From: Desulfuromonadales bacterium
GTDB lineage: Bacteria > Desulfobacterota > Desulfuromonadia > Desulfuromonadales > Geopsychrobacteraceae
Length of the DNA stretch: 64,000 nucleotides
Reading direction: 5' to 3'
Assembly (NCBI GenBank): GCA_019429255.1
Contig: JAHYIY010000009.1
Location: 51,563-115,562 of the forward strand
The notes under the pieces were generated by a model, which worked only from the letters and a program-made list of their open reading frames with translations, was not told the origin of the DNA and searched no databases. Positions 53,234 through 64,000 of the stretch are shown here, in pieces. The position numbers and the translations under genes are program-made. How positions within the stretch are numbered: position 1 is the stretch's first letter; each line of letters begins with the position of its first letter.

Positions 53234-53920
53234 CTATCCTTCCTGCTGACGGCGCAGAAACAATACGATAGCGCCATCACCGCCGTACCGGCGCGGAGCG
53301 CGACCCCACTCGGCTACCAGATCACTTTTGCCACGCTGTAAAAATTCTTCGACCGCCGATCGTAGAACCCCTTCTCCTTCGGGCGAATGCAGCCCTTTGC
53401 CGGTAATCACCAGCAGTACCTGCCAGCCATGATAGCGCGCGTTGGCAATAAATGAGGTCAGTTTTGCTTCAACATCCTGACGCACAGCACCATGCAAATC
53501 GAGAGTTGCCTCGGGAACCAGGGTGCCACGGCGCAGTTGCTTCATTCGCCGTGGCGCGCCGGGCGACAGCGGCTCGTCGTCGTTAAAGGTGTCAGCAAAG
53601 AGCACATTCAGACCCTTCATCGCCGACAAAAAAAGATCCTGATCGCAAGCCTGCGGGCCTGACTCACTATCCACTAATGGCTCGGCGCGATCATGATCTC
53701 CTCTCAGCTCTTCAGAATTCAGGCGCTGCACCCCAAAACGTGCCATCTGCGCATCAAAGTCAACTGCTTCGTCCGCAGCTGACAAGGATTCGTCAGCAGG
53801 GCCCGTAACCGGTACCGAAGCCGGAGGTTGCCCTGCGGAAACAGCAAACCCCTTCAGCGAGCCAAAGGGGTTGTTAAGATGTTTGCTGCCAACGGGTTTT
53901 GTTTTCTTATTCTTGGCCAT
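53234..53920 (-). CDS. Smr domain protein
   Basis: A 228-residue protein with a disordered basic/acidic N-terminus and a C-terminal Smr domain (about 140-228). Conserved blocks are LDLHGAVRQDVEAKL, LVITGKGLHS and GGDGAIVLFL. Small MutS-related (Smr) domains nick nucleic acids; free-standing ones are often ribosome-associated nucleases. It lies 6 bases after the TPR membrane gene and probably shares its transcript. No mutS gene is nearby. Confidence 0.9.
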   Translation of the reverse strand: MAKNKKTKPVGSKHLNNPFGSLKGFAVSAGQPPASVPVTGPADESLSAADEAVDFDAQMARFGVQRLNSEELRGDHDRAEPLVDSESGPQACDQDLFLSAMKGLNVLFADTFNDDEPLSPGAPRRMKQLRRGTLVPEATLDLHGAVRQDVEAKLTSFIANARYHGWQVLLVITGKGLHSPEGEGVLRSAVEEFLQRGKSDLVAEWGRAPRRYGGDGAIVLFLRRQQEG

Positions 53921-53926
53921 TTCTTG

Positions 53927-54652
53927 CTACCTGAGCACCTGCTTGCGGCGTCCGGTGAGGGCTTTGGTCTGTTTTTTGATGATCGCTCCCTGTTTTTCAA
54001 GATGGAACTGATACCAGGCGTCACCAAAACCCTTCATTTTCATTTTTTTACCCGCCTCCAGTAAAGCCACATTTTCACTGAGACGTTCATCACCGCCGGT
54101 TTTCTTGATACCCTTCTGTAGCACCTCGATCGCCTTGTTGCGTTCTCCGATCTGATCCAGACAGTAGGCATAAAGGGCATAGATCATCGGCTCTTTTCGG
54201 TTGCCGGTCATGGCTTTATCAAAGGTGGCGTGCATTTTATTGCGCTTGTTTTTTTTCATGTAACTGATACCCAGCATCGCCATGCTGACCCAGTTACGCA
54301 CAAACCCCTTTTCCAGATAGGGAAGAGCCTCATTGAACTCGCGCTTGAGGTAGTGGATGCTGCCGATCTGGGAATTGATCTGCGGTTTGACATAAAACTG
54401 CCAGGCACCGTACTTCATCCCCCCCTGCAGTGATTTGATCGCGCGATCCCCACGGTTGGCCAGAACATCCTTTTGTGCCGACTGCATCAGCACGCCCACT
54501 TTTTTCATCACAATACGGGTAATCAGAATAAAAATCGCCAGAAAAACCAGTGTCGAAACGGCCATGGCAATCCAGGTATTATCCGTCACAAAGCGCAGCA
54601 TCAAGGCGGTAGTAAAAATTGATGCGGTAATCGAAATCAGCAAATTAAGCAT
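53927..54652 (-). CDS. TPR-like membrane protein
   Basis: A 241-residue protein with two adjoining hydrophobic helices near the N-terminus (MLNLLISITASIFTTALMLR and TWIAMAVSTLVFLAIFILIT). A cytoplasmic region of tetratricopeptide-like repeats follows (ALPYLEKGFVRNWVSMAMLG, PMIYALYAYCLDQIGERNKA). Its basic C-terminus suggests membrane or nucleic-acid contact. The upstream frame extends to 54703, but 54652 gives the natural N-terminal helix. No named family. Co-transcribed with the Smr gene. Confidence 0.72.
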   Translation of the reverse strand: MLNLLISITASIFTTALMLRFVTDNTWIAMAVSTLVFLAIFILITRIVMKKVGVLMQSAQKDVLANRGDRAIKSLQGGMKYGAWQFYVKPQINSQIGSIHYLKREFNEALPYLEKGFVRNWVSMAMLGISYMKKNKRNKMHATFDKAMTGNRKEPMIYALYAYCLDQIGERNKAIEVLQKGIKKTGGDERLSENVALLEAGKKMKMKGFGDAWYQFHLEKQGAIIKKQTKALTGRRKQVLR

Positions 54653-54764
54653 AGCCTTAAGGATCCTTCTGGTAAAAAATTCGGGGGAAAAATACGGCAA
54701 CAAAACAGCGGTAAAAACCGCGAAATCCTTATAGCAATCCGGTTGCTAAAAGTCAAAAAAAAGG

Positions 54765-54906
54765 GTAATTATTCAGCCCCATCGTTGTCACAGGGTCGGG
54801 GATCCGGTGACAAGGGTGTCTGTCGCCCGGGACGGCGACAGTCAAGCTGCCATGGACGGCGAAAAACGTCCCTTGGCACAGGATTTCCGGCCCGGTGCTG
54901 AACTGA
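54765..54906 (+). mobile_element. MITE copy 5, 142 bp
   Basis: It starts GTAATTATTCAGCCC and ends GTGCTGAACTGA, with core GTCGCCCGGGACGGCGACA and a second GCCATGGACGGCGA. Flanks AAAAAAGG (54757-54764) and TAAAAAGG (54907-54914) match at 7 of 8. The right repeat lacks the last three bases of copy 1. It lies between the mltD stop (54947) and the TPR gene. Confidence 0.75.
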
Positions 54907-54946
54907 TAAAAAGGATGCATTGCGCTAAGCGGAAGAGGCTAGGTCA

Positions 54947-56578
54947 TCAACCCCGGCGACCAGCGGGAACCAGCAGAGTAAGCTTCTGGCCGGGGCGCAA
55001 AACATGCTCACGGGTCAGATCATTCCACTGGCGGATCTGGTCGGTATTAACCGCAAAGCGGCGGCCAATCCCCCACAGGGTGTCGCCGGGTTCAACCTGG
55101 TAAATCACCTCGGCTGTCGGTTGCATTGTAGTACCGATCTGGGTTGCAACACGGCTTGAAGGCTGAGAAACCAGCAACACCTGGCCTGGACGCAGCATAT
55201 TGCTCCACCCCAGAGTGTTCCAGACGCGCAGTTGTTTTTCGGTTACCTCGAAACGCCTGGCAATCGACCAGAGGCTGTCACCCGCCTGCACGGTGTAGCT
55301 GCGGCGCCGACTACGCACATAGCTATCGGCCAGCGACTCCACCGGGCGCTGGGTGAACCCTTCACGCAACGGTAAAATCAGATCTCGGCCAACCTGCAGA
55401 GCCCGTGGATTACTGATATTGTTCAGCGCCATAATGTCATCAACCTGAATCTGGTAACGCTGGGCAAGTGCCAGCAGGGTATCTCCGGACTTGATCTGAT
55501 GACGATGATAGCGAACACGTTGATCAGCAGGCAGCTCAGCATACAACTGCTGAAACCTCTCTGCCGTTCCTACCGGCACCCGCACCTGATAATTTTCAAC
55601 TCCCGGCGGCGTCGACCAGCGCTTCAACGCCGGATTGAGTTCCTTGATCTGCTGATAACCGGCCCCGCTTAATTCAGCGATGATTTCCAGATCGGTCTGG
55701 GTTGCAACAGCTACCACTTCGTAATCGATGGGATCGGCCAGCTCAAGGTCGGCAAAACCGTAAGCTTCCGGGTTACTGATCAGATGCAGGGCTGCCAGTA
55801 ACTTGGGGACGTATTCGATCGTTTCGGGGCGCAATACCCGGCCATCGGCCAGATCCCAGAAATCACGACTACCACTGGCACGAATGGCTTGAGAAACGCG
55901 CCCCGGACCGGCATTATAGGCCGCAACAGCAAGATACCAGTCGCCATCAAAACGCTTATGCAGATCTTTTAAAAAACGGGCAGCAGCGCGGGTTGAACGC
56001 TCAAGGTCGAGGCGATCATCCTGCCACCAGTCGTTTTTCAGTCCGTACATCTCCCCGGTGCTCTCCATGAATTGCCAGGGCCCGGCAGCATGAGCCCAAC
56101 TGTAGGCGCGCACATTAAAACCGGATTCAATCATCGCCAGATAGGCCAGATCAAGGGGCACCCCCTCGCTGGCAAAAACCAGCTGCATCCTGGGGATGTA
56201 ACGCCCTGAACGTTGCAGCCAGGCGGTTAAGGTCTGTTTCTGCCGCCCCTGATAGCGATCGAGAAACGCCATCACCCGCGGATGATCGCACGTCGGAAAA
56301 TCGCCGGCATAGGGGAGTAACGGCTGTGGCTGAAGAAAATTACCCAGGGACTCGGGTAGGCCACTGGAGAGTTCCTGGTTTGCCAGGATCGAGTTAACCA
56401 GTAGCGAATCAGCGGCAAAGGGTTGGTCAGGGATTATAGCGACATCAGCTTCGCGCATAAGCGCTTCGACAGCCACGCCAGGGTCAGGGTCAGGAAAGGG
56501 GGCCACCGAACCAAGTTGGCAGCTGCTCAATACTGGGACAAACCATAACAACACAAGAAGGTATCGGTATTTTAACAC
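54947..56578 (-). CDS. mltD: LysM-containing membrane-bound lytic murein transglycosylase (MltD-like)
   Basis: A 543-residue outer-membrane lipoprotein (lipobox LSSC, Cys20, Gln at +2). An SLT domain spans about 130-265, with catalytic Glu151 in AMIESGFN and GPWQFMESTGEMYG. Three LysM repeats follow, starting near HQIKSGDTLLALAQRYQI, YTVQAGDSLWSIARRFEV and YQVEPGDTLWGIGRRFAV. It cleaves glycan strands leaving anhydro ends while LysM binds peptidoglycan. E. coli MltD has two LysM; three here. It is ten bases after hflX. Confidence 0.93.
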   Translation of the reverse strand: MLKYRYLLVLLWFVPVLSSCQLGSVAPFPDPDPGVAVEALMREADVAIIPDQPFAADSLLVNSILANQELSSGLPESLGNFLQPQPLLPYAGDFPTCDHPRVMAFLDRYQGRQKQTLTAWLQRSGRYIPRMQLVFASEGVPLDLAYLAMIESGFNVRAYSWAHAAGPWQFMESTGEMYGLKNDWWQDDRLDLERSTRAAARFLKDLHKRFDGDWYLAVAAYNAGPGRVSQAIRASGSRDFWDLADGRVLRPETIEYVPKLLAALHLISNPEAYGFADLELADPIDYEVVAVATQTDLEIIAELSGAGYQQIKELNPALKRWSTPPGVENYQVRVPVGTAERFQQLYAELPADQRVRYHRHQIKSGDTLLALAQRYQIQVDDIMALNNISNPRALQVGRDLILPLREGFTQRPVESLADSYVRSRRRSYTVQAGDSLWSIARRFEVTEKQLRVWNTLGWSNMLRPGQVLLVSQPSSRVATQIGTTMQPTAEVIYQVEPGDTLWGIGRRFAVNTDQIRQWNDLTREHVLRPGQKLTLLVPAGRRG

Positions 56579-56588
56579 ATTATTTCCC

Positions 56589-58298
56589 TTATTCGGCCGT
56601 CATTGAATGGGGTGGCTGAGTCCTCGTTGGATCGGCGCTGTCCTGCGCGCCGGTTTCGACAAAGGAGTCGGTCAGCATTTCTTCCGGCCAGAAACGACGC
56701 TGCATTTCGTCCAGCAACGGCCCAAAACTACCACGATCAATGGCGCACACCGGAATGGCGTTAAAACGGCGACAGATATGAGGAAGCTCCTCTTTTGGCA
56801 GCTGATCGGTTTTGTTGAACACCAGCAGGCGCTTGCTATGGCCCAGGTTGAGAGCATCAAGAATCTTTTCAACGGCACGAATTTGCTCTTGAAAGCTGGG
56901 ATTGGACAGATCGACCAGATGCAACAGCAGATCGGCATCTTCCAGCTCCTCAAGGGTCGCCTTGAAGGCACCGATCAGGCTTTCGGGCAGATCACGAATA
57001 AAACCGACCGTATCGGTAATAATCACTTCCCGATCCAGAGGGAAGCGCAACCGTCTGGTTGCCGTATCCAACGTGGCAAACAGTAAGTTTTCGGTAAAAA
57101 CTGTGCTTTGTGTCAACGCATTTAATAATGTCGATTTACCCGCGTTGGTATAGCCGACAATCGAAACAATCGGCAGACCGGCGCGCACCCTTTTCCGGCG
57201 ACGCTGCGTGCGCCCACGCCCGAGTTCATCAAGTTGCTTTTCCAGGCGCCTGATTTTATCGCGAATACGGCGTCGATCAATCTCCAGCTTGGTTTCACCC
57301 GGTCCACGGCCACCGATCCCCCCCATCAAACGTGACATGGCCGTGCCTTTGCCGGTCAGGCGCGGCAAAATATACTTAAGCTGGGCCAGCTCGACCTGCA
57401 CCTTGCCGTCACGCGACTGGGCGCGGCGGGCAAAAATATCGAGGATCAACTGGGTGCGATCGATAACCTTCATCTCGGTGATCTGCGAGATGGAACGAAT
57501 CTGATTGGGATTCAAATCCTGATCAAAAACCAGCAGGGTGGCGCGTTGCTGCAGAGCCCGGATAACGATTTCACGCAATTTTCCCGACCCCACCAGGTAA
57601 CGTGGATTGAGCTGGCGCGGACGCTGGATCACCCGATCGATCACCACCAGGTTGGCAGTGCGGGCCAATTCTTCAAGCTCCGCCATGGAAGCTTCCACCG
57701 CTTCACGTCCGGTCTGGGCAACGGAGATCAACAGTGCTCGTTCGCGGCCATCGCTTAGATCGATGGTTTCGGCAACGAGCCCTTCCATCTCCTGATCAAG
57801 AGCCTGGATAAAGGCAGAAAAGTCAAGTTTAAGCCGGTGAAAATCACTGAGATGAATGGTTTCAATCTGGGCTTTATCGGCGGTCGGGAGGAGGTGTGCA
57901 TAAATCAGCGGTCCGGGGAGGCCGTCGTCACGCACGCCGATAGCAGCCATCAGGTCAAGGCGTAACAGCTCAAGGTCAGCGATATCGTCCTGATTGAGGG
58001 GTTCCTGTTTGAGGTGGGTATGGACACAGCGCAGGCCACGCAGGCCGCTACGCCCGAGACCAAAACGTGACAGGTCGGGGATAACAATTTCGCGATCATC
58101 GCCGACAATAACGTGATGGATAGATCCAGCACGATCGATAATCAACCCGATCTGGCGTTCGATGTCGCGGGAAAGTTCGGTGAGATAGCGCGCCAGGTCG
58201 GCACTGATCAACTCATTAGCGGGAACTTTGCGCCGATAGATGCGTTCCAGCGCCTTGATCTGCCCGGCCTTCAGCCCGCTGGTTTTACCCTCAATCAT
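56589..58298 (-). CDS. hflX: GTPase HflX
   Basis: A 569-residue ribosome-associated GTPase that splits or rescues stalled 70S ribosomes. The HflX domain holds ATLLVFDQDLNPNQIRSI and RAQSRDGKVQVELAQLKY, then GGIGGRGPGETKLEIDRRRI. The GTPase holds GYTNAGKSTL (G1), DTVGFIRDLP (G3) and FNKTD (G4). The first 170 residues are longer than in E. coli HflX (426) and have an extra domain containing a PDLSRFGLGRSGLRGLRCVH-like segment, as in other deltaproteobacteria. It overlaps no neighbour and is followed by mltD after ten bases. Confidence 0.94.
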   Translation of the reverse strand: MIEGKTSGLKAGQIKALERIYRRKVPANELISADLARYLTELSRDIERQIGLIIDRAGSIHHVIVGDDREIVIPDLSRFGLGRSGLRGLRCVHTHLKQEPLNQDDIADLELLRLDLMAAIGVRDDGLPGPLIYAHLLPTADKAQIETIHLSDFHRLKLDFSAFIQALDQEMEGLVAETIDLSDGRERALLISVAQTGREAVEASMAELEELARTANLVVIDRVIQRPRQLNPRYLVGSGKLREIVIRALQQRATLLVFDQDLNPNQIRSISQITEMKVIDRTQLILDIFARRAQSRDGKVQVELAQLKYILPRLTGKGTAMSRLMGGIGGRGPGETKLEIDRRRIRDKIRRLEKQLDELGRGRTQRRRKRVRAGLPIVSIVGYTNAGKSTLLNALTQSTVFTENLLFATLDTATRRLRFPLDREVIITDTVGFIRDLPESLIGAFKATLEELEDADLLLHLVDLSNPSFQEQIRAVEKILDALNLGHSKRLLVFNKTDQLPKEELPHICRRFNAIPVCAIDRGSFGPLLDEMQRRFWPEEMLTDSFVETGAQDSADPTRTQPPHSMTAE

Positions 58299-58327
58299 CG
58301 CCAGCCGCCAAAACGATCACAACGAAT

Positions 58328-58350
58328 AAAGGCCCCGATCGGGGCCTTTT
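58328..58350 (-). terminator. Terminator of fabI
   Basis: AAAGGCCCCGAT and its complement CGGGGCCTTTT form a perfect stem flanked by A/T runs on both sides. It lies 27 bases past the fabI stop and before hflX. Confidence 0.8.
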
Positions 58351-58376
58351 CAGCAGGATCAGGGTAACAGCCGGGA

Positions 58377-59144
58377 CTAGCCGGCATTGAAGTTGAATCC
58401 GGCATCAACGTAGTGGATTTCTCCGGTCACCCCCGAAGCAAGATCAGAGAGCAGGTAGAGGGAGGCCTTGCCGACATCCTCCTGGGTCACCAGTCTTTTC
58501 AGCGGTGAACGCTCTTCTGCTACCCGTAGTTTTTCCTTGAAATTGGCAATACCGGAAGCCGCCAGGGTTTTGATCGGACCGGCAGAAACGGCGTTGACGC
58601 GAATCCCCCTTTCCCCCAGTTCGGCCGCCAGATAACGTACTGACGACTCGAGGGCCGCTTTGGCAACGCCCATGACGTTGTACTCGGGAACAGAGCGCAC
58701 GGAACCAAGATAGGTCATGGTTACAATGCTGCCACCCGCCGTCATTACCGGCAGTGCGCAACGGGTCATGGAAATCAGCGAATAGGCACTGACATCGAGA
58801 GCCAGGCGGAAGCCATCGCGGCTGGTCTGGCTGAAGGGGTTTTTCAAATCTTCGCGGTTGGCATAGGCGACCGCGTGAACGACAAAATCGACGGTGCCCC
58901 AGGCTTGTTTCAGCTGATCAAAGACCGCAACCATTTCGTCTTCATTCTGCACATCACAGGGCAGGATAATGGTAGAATCAACACTTTCCGCCAACGGCCG
59001 TACCCGCTTTTCCAACGCCTCATTCAGATAAGTAAAGGCCAGCTCGGCACCCGCAGCGCGAAGCTGCTGGGCAATTCCCCAGGCAATACTTTTATCATTG
59101 GCAACACCAAAAATCACTCCACGCTTTCCAGCCATCAATCCCAT
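58377..59144 (-). CDS. fabI: Enoyl-[acyl-carrier-protein] reductase (NADH)
   Basis: A 255-residue SDR that completes each round of fatty-acid elongation by reducing trans-2-enoyl-ACP. The [16 protein letters not shown] loop, and Tyr155 and Lys162 of the Y-x6-K motif ([12 protein letters not shown]), match FabI (Tyr156/Lys163). An in-frame start at 59258 adds 38 residues without homology; GGGAG eight bases before 59144 decides the start. Target of triclosan and isoniazid-type inhibitors in other bacteria. Divergent from leuC. Confidence 0.95.
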   Translation of the reverse strand: MGLMAGKRGVIFGVANDKSIAWGIAQQLRAAGAELAFTYLNEALEKRVRPLAESVDSTIILPCDVQNEDEMVAVFDQLKQAWGTVDFVVHAVAYANREDLKNPFSQTSRDGFRLALDVSAYSLISMTRCALPVMTAGGSIVTMTYLGSVRSVPEYNVMGVAKAALESSVRYLAAELGERGIRVNAVSAGPIKTLAASGIANFKEKLRVAEERSPLKRLVTQEDVGKASLYLLSDLASGVTGEIHYVDAGFNFNAG

Positions 59145-59336
59145 ATTCAAATCTCCCAAGGGGTAAATTATCCGATATTTACAAACGCTACTTTTAACAA
59201 AAGAACCATCATAAGGCAAGTTATGATGCGATCGACATTTCAGTTGTTTTTTTACCATGCCCCTACCTTTCCAGATAGAGATTCGGCTAAACTAGTAACC
59301 ACGCAAATTCCCAACACTTTCTCAAGGAGATTCTCC

Positions 59337-60749
59337 ATGGCGAAAACCCTGTACGATAAACTCTGGGACGCCCACCTCGTCAATCAGGATGAAAATGGCA
59401 CCAGCCTGCTGTATATCGACCGCCAGTTGCTCCACGAAGTCACCTCACCTCAAGCCTTCGAGGGGCTGCGCCTGGCCGAACGCAAACCCTGGCGCACCGA
59501 TGCCAACCTTGCGGTGCCCGATCACAATGTGCCGACCAAAGATCGCGCTGCCGGCATCAGTGACCCCATCTCGCGCCTGCAGATCGAAACCCTCGAAAAA
59601 AACTGCAAAGATTTCGGCATCACCTTGTTTGCCATGGATGATCCGCGCCAGGGGATTGTCCACGTTATCGGCCCGGAACAGGGAGCGACCCTGCCCGGCA
59701 TGACCATCGTCTGCGGCGACTCCCACACCGCCACCCACGGGGCCTTCGGGGCGCTGGCCTTTGGGATCGGCACCTCGGAAGTTGAACATGTGCTGGCAAC
59801 CCAGTGCCTGATCCAGAAAAAATCAAAATCGATGTTGATCGAGGTCAATGGTGAGCTGCCACCGGGCCTGACCGCCAAGGATATTGTGCTGGCGATTATC
59901 GGGCGCATCGGCACCGCCGGCGGCACCGGCTACACCATCGAATATGGCGGATCCACCATCCGCAGTCTGTCGATGGAAGGGCGCATGACGATCTGCAACA
60001 TGAGTATTGAGGCGGGAGCACGGGCCGGCCTGATCGCCGTTGACCAGACCACCATCAACTATATTCAAGGGCGTCCTTTTGCCCCGACCGGCGCTTTGTG
60101 GGAACAGGCGGCAAGGGCCTGGCAGGAGCTTCGCAGTGACCCTGATGCTGAATTTGATCGCGTCGTTCGCATCGATGCCCGCGATCTGCAGCCCCAGATC
60201 AGCTGGGGCACCTCGCCGGAAATGGTGGTGACCATCGACGCCTGCGTTCCCGATCCACAACATGAGCCCGATCCGGTCAAACGCGAAGGGATGATCAACG
60301 CCTTGACCTACATGGGATTGACTCCCGGTACGCCGATGGCCAGTATCCGTCCCGATATCGTCTTCATCGGTTCCTGTACCAACGGTCGTATTGAGGATCT
60401 GCGCGCCGTAGCTACTGTCGTCAAGGGGCGTAAGGTAGCAAAATCGATCAAGCAGGCGCTGATCGTTCCCGGTTCCGGCCTGGTCAAGCAACAGGCGGAA
60501 GCCGAAGGTCTCGACAAGATCCTGATTGACGCCGGTTTTGAATGGCGCGAACCCGGCTGTTCCATGTGTCTGGCGATGAATAACGACCGCCTCAAACCGG
60601 GCGAACGTTGCGCGTCGACCTCCAATCGCAACTTTGAAGGACGCCAGGGGCAAGGAGGCCGCACCCACCTGGTCAGCCCTGCCATGGCGGCCGCTGCTGC
60701 GGTGACCGGTCACTTTATCGATGTTCGTCAACTGGAGGTGCTGGCATGA
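59337..60749 (+). CDS. leuC: 3-isopropylmalate dehydratase large subunit
   Basis: A 470-residue aconitase-family subunit that, with LeuD, isomerises 2- to 3-isopropylmalate in leucine synthesis. The [4Fe-4S] cysteines are in [12 protein letters not shown] and [30 protein letters not shown] is the conserved N-terminal block. The open frame extends far upstream to 58875, but the ATG at 59337 with AAGGAG upstream starts [13 protein letters not shown]. Overlaps leuD by four bases. Confidence 0.96.
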   Translation: MAKTLYDKLWDAHLVNQDENGTSLLYIDRQLLHEVTSPQAFEGLRLAERKPWRTDANLAVPDHNVPTKDRAAGISDPISRLQIETLEKNCKDFGITLFAMDDPRQGIVHVIGPEQGATLPGMTIVCGDSHTATHGAFGALAFGIGTSEVEHVLATQCLIQKKSKSMLIEVNGELPPGLTAKDIVLAIIGRIGTAGGTGYTIEYGGSTIRSLSMEGRMTICNMSIEAGARAGLIAVDQTTINYIQGRPFAPTGALWEQAARAWQELRSDPDAEFDRVVRIDARDLQPQISWGTSPEMVVTIDACVPDPQHEPDPVKREGMINALTYMGLTPGTPMASIRPDIVFIGSCTNGRIEDLRAVATVVKGRKVAKSIKQALIVPGSGLVKQQAEAEGLDKILIDAGFEWREPGCSMCLAMNNDRLKPGERCASTSNRNFEGRQGQGGRTHLVSPAMAAAAAVTGHFIDVRQLEVLA

Positions 60750-61387
60750 AACCTTTTCAAACCCTTACCGGCCTGGTTGCCCCCCTTGATCGCTCCAACA
60801 TCGATACCGACGCGATCATTCCCAAGCAGTTTCTCAAATCGATCAAGCGCACCGGCTTCGGCCCCTTCCTGTTCGATGAGTGGCGCTATCTCGATCATGG
60901 CGAACCCGATATGGATTGCAGCAAGCGCCCGATCAATCCGGATTTTGTTCTCAATCAGCCGCGCTATGCCGGGGCCCGGATCCTCTTGACCCGCGCCAAC
61001 TTCGGCTGCGGTTCATCGCGTGAGCACGCTCCCTGGGCCCTGCTCGACTACGGCTTCAAGGTCATCATCGCCCCCAGCTTTGCCGATATCTTTTATAACA
61101 ATTGCTTCAAAAACGGCATCCTCCCGCTCATTTTACCGGGCGAAACAGTGGATCTGCTGTTCCACGCGGTAGAAACAACCCCCAACTATCAACTGACGAT
61201 TGACCTCGAACAGCAGGCCATCATTACACCGGCTGGAACAATTTATCCTTTTGCTATCGATCCATTCCGTAAACATTGTCTGCTGGGCGGGCTGGACGAT
61301 ATTGCTCTGACTCTGGAAAAGGTTTCGGCGATAGAGGCTTTTGAGGAGCGACTTCGGCAGCAGTCACCCTGGTTGTTCCGGGAGTGA
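60746..61387 (+). CDS. leuD: 3-isopropylmalate dehydratase small subunit
   Basis: A 213-residue swivelling domain that completes the LeuCD heterodimer active site. Motifs are [20 protein letters not shown] and [18 protein letters not shown], with a later [14 protein letters not shown]. The ATG overlaps the leuC stop (ATGA), indicating coupled translation. Length matches the E. coli subunit (201). Confidence 0.96.
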   Translation: MKPFQTLTGLVAPLDRSNIDTDAIIPKQFLKSIKRTGFGPFLFDEWRYLDHGEPDMDCSKRPINPDFVLNQPRYAGARILLTRANFGCGSSREHAPWALLDYGFKVIIAPSFADIFYNNCFKNGILPLILPGETVDLLFHAVETTPNYQLTIDLEQQAIITPAGTIYPFAIDPFRKHCLLGGLDDIALTLEKVSAIEAFEERLRQQSPWLFRE

Positions 61388-61463
61388 TGTGAGCAGCTTT
61401 TCAAGGGAATAGACATATCATCCAAAGAGACCGTCAATCGCCGGTGATATTTTAGAAGTTTTT

Positions 61464-61555
61464 GTAACTATTGAGCTATGTCCTTGCGCAAGGTCGGGGT
61501 CCTTTGTCAAGGGTGTTTGTCGCCATTTATGGCGACAAACACCGGTCACGGATGA
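61464..61555 (+). mobile_element. MITE copy 6, short form
   Basis: It starts GTAACTATTGAGCTA and has the family core GTTTGTCGCCATTTATGGCGACAAAC, a stronger palindrome than in other copies. It ends near GGTCACGGATGA. No right terminal repeat is found. The same short extent as copy 2 suggests a defined subtype. It lies between leuD and the atpD upstream region. Confidence 0.7.
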
Positions 61556-63680
<2,125 letters not shown>

Positions 63681-63734
63681 GGCCGCAGAAGGGAACCAGA
63701 GCCCTGCCTCCGGTTTTATTTGAGCCAAATAGAT

Positions 63735-63850
63735 GATGGCGTCGCAAAAAGTCCGCCCTACGGCGTTACGGCGTTTTTTCAGGACCTTGACATACTCTAT
63801 GTATGCCTGCGCCCCTGAAAAACCACCAGGCCTTGTAGGACGAAATTTTT
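63735..63850 (+). repeat. Palindromic repeat beside family B copy 2
   Basis: This stretch opens GTCGCAAAAAGTCCG and closes GGACGAAATTTTTGC, complementary ends that can fold back. It carries a central GACATACTCTATGTATGCC inverted repeat. Its layout mirrors family B at 63865-64000, including a GCGTACTTACG-like unit in reverse. Open frames across it are not coding. It lies downstream of atpC. Confidence 0.6.
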
Positions 63851-63864
63851 GCTTAGCCATCCTA

Positions 63865-64000
63865 TGATGCTTTCGCAAAAAGTATCCGGTTAGCTGGCTA
63901 AGCAAAAAGCGCCAAATGCAAGGCGCGCGTTTGTTGAGCAATGAGGCGTACTTACGTACGTCGAAGCAGCGAAATAAACGCAGCAACGCGGCAGTTGGTG
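63865..64000 (+). repeat. Intergenic repeat family B, copy 2 (runs off the window)
   Basis: Similar to 10085-10207 in the same orientation, sharing AAGCGCCAAATGCAAGGCGCGC, GAGGCGTACTTACGTACGTC and an upstream GATGC.TTCGC. It contains a GTACTTACGTAC palindrome. The right boundary is beyond the window, so its full length is unknown. Confidence 0.68.

Noticed and set aside
59823..60731. 302-codon frame antisense to leuC
   Set aside because: Shadow frame of a conserved metabolic gene.

Overview
The window looks like the chromosome of a marine, strictly anaerobic, Gram-negative deltaproteobacterium of the Desulfuromonas/Pelobacter/Geobacter type (Desulfuromonadales). This is inferred from gene content: a two-iron desulfoferrodoxin, a selenocysteine-encoding HesB-like gene, a GEMM-class cyclic-dinucleotide riboswitch in front of a GGDEF enzyme, the start of an N-ATPase operon (atpD-atpC, typical of marine bacteria), a two-subunit biotin-dependent acyl-CoA carboxylase, and outer-membrane lipoproteins. 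Most genes are housekeeping and packed into short same-strand operons. I see no rRNA, tRNA, CRISPR array, prophage or complete insertion sequence.

Layout. 1-5.2 kb (minus): start of fbp, an atypical SDR, pepN, dcd and a DUF2007 protein. 5.3-7.9 kb (plus): a dihydroorotate-dehydrogenase-like protein and ilvA. 8.0-10.0 kb (minus): a membrane diguanylate cyclase behind a GEMM riboswitch and terminator. 10.3-11.1 kb: a crotonase-fold protein lacking both hydratase glutamates. 11.3-11.9 kb: an FmdB zinc ribbon and the selenoprotein. 12.3-19.2 kb: ygiQ and the acyl-CoA carboxylase. 19.3-23.7 kb: desulfoferrodoxin, a stable-RNA candidate resembling 6S RNA, TraB, rhomboid, YbaK and Sir2. 23.8-32.9 kb (minus): M24 peptidase, MogA/MoaB, a helical-repeat unknown, a SPOR protein, an EF-G paralogue, coaX, birA and nadC. 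33-37.7 kb: OmpA lipoprotein, aldehyde dehydrogenase, thioesterase, Hsp20 and an EamA transporter. 37.8-44.5 kb (minus): a lipoprotein, a degenerate GGDEF protein and livFGMH plus the binding protein. 44.7-48.3 kb: a DUF4388 protein, an ABC-F ATPase and a cytidylate-kinase-like protein. 48.8-51.3 kb: RNase E/G with a structured leader. 51.3-59.1 kb (minus): dynamin-like GTPase, Smr protein, TPR membrane protein, MltD, HflX and FabI. 59.3-61.4 kb: leuC-leuD. 61.8-63.7 kb: atpD-atpC, followed by repeats instead of the rest of an N-ATPase operon.

The most distinctive element is a family of short non-coding intergenic elements (120-155 bp, plus two shorter forms) present six times. The intact copies have GTAAC-type terminal inverted repeats, an internal GTCGCC...GGCGAC palindrome and 8-bp direct repeats at their borders. 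One copy has a perfect 8-bp repeat and three match at 7 of 8 bases. They behave like MITEs, and the GTAA ends with 8-bp duplications suggest mobilisation by an IS66-type transposase.

Functional links: BirA would biotinylate the carboxylase carrier domain, ilvA, leuCD and the liv transporter concern branched-chain amino acids, and FabI and the carboxylase connect to acyl-CoA/fatty-acid metabolism. Two GGDEF proteins and the riboswitch point to cyclic-dinucleotide control; the riboswitch has A at the ligand-discriminating position, which raises the possibility of cyclic AMP-GMP sensing.
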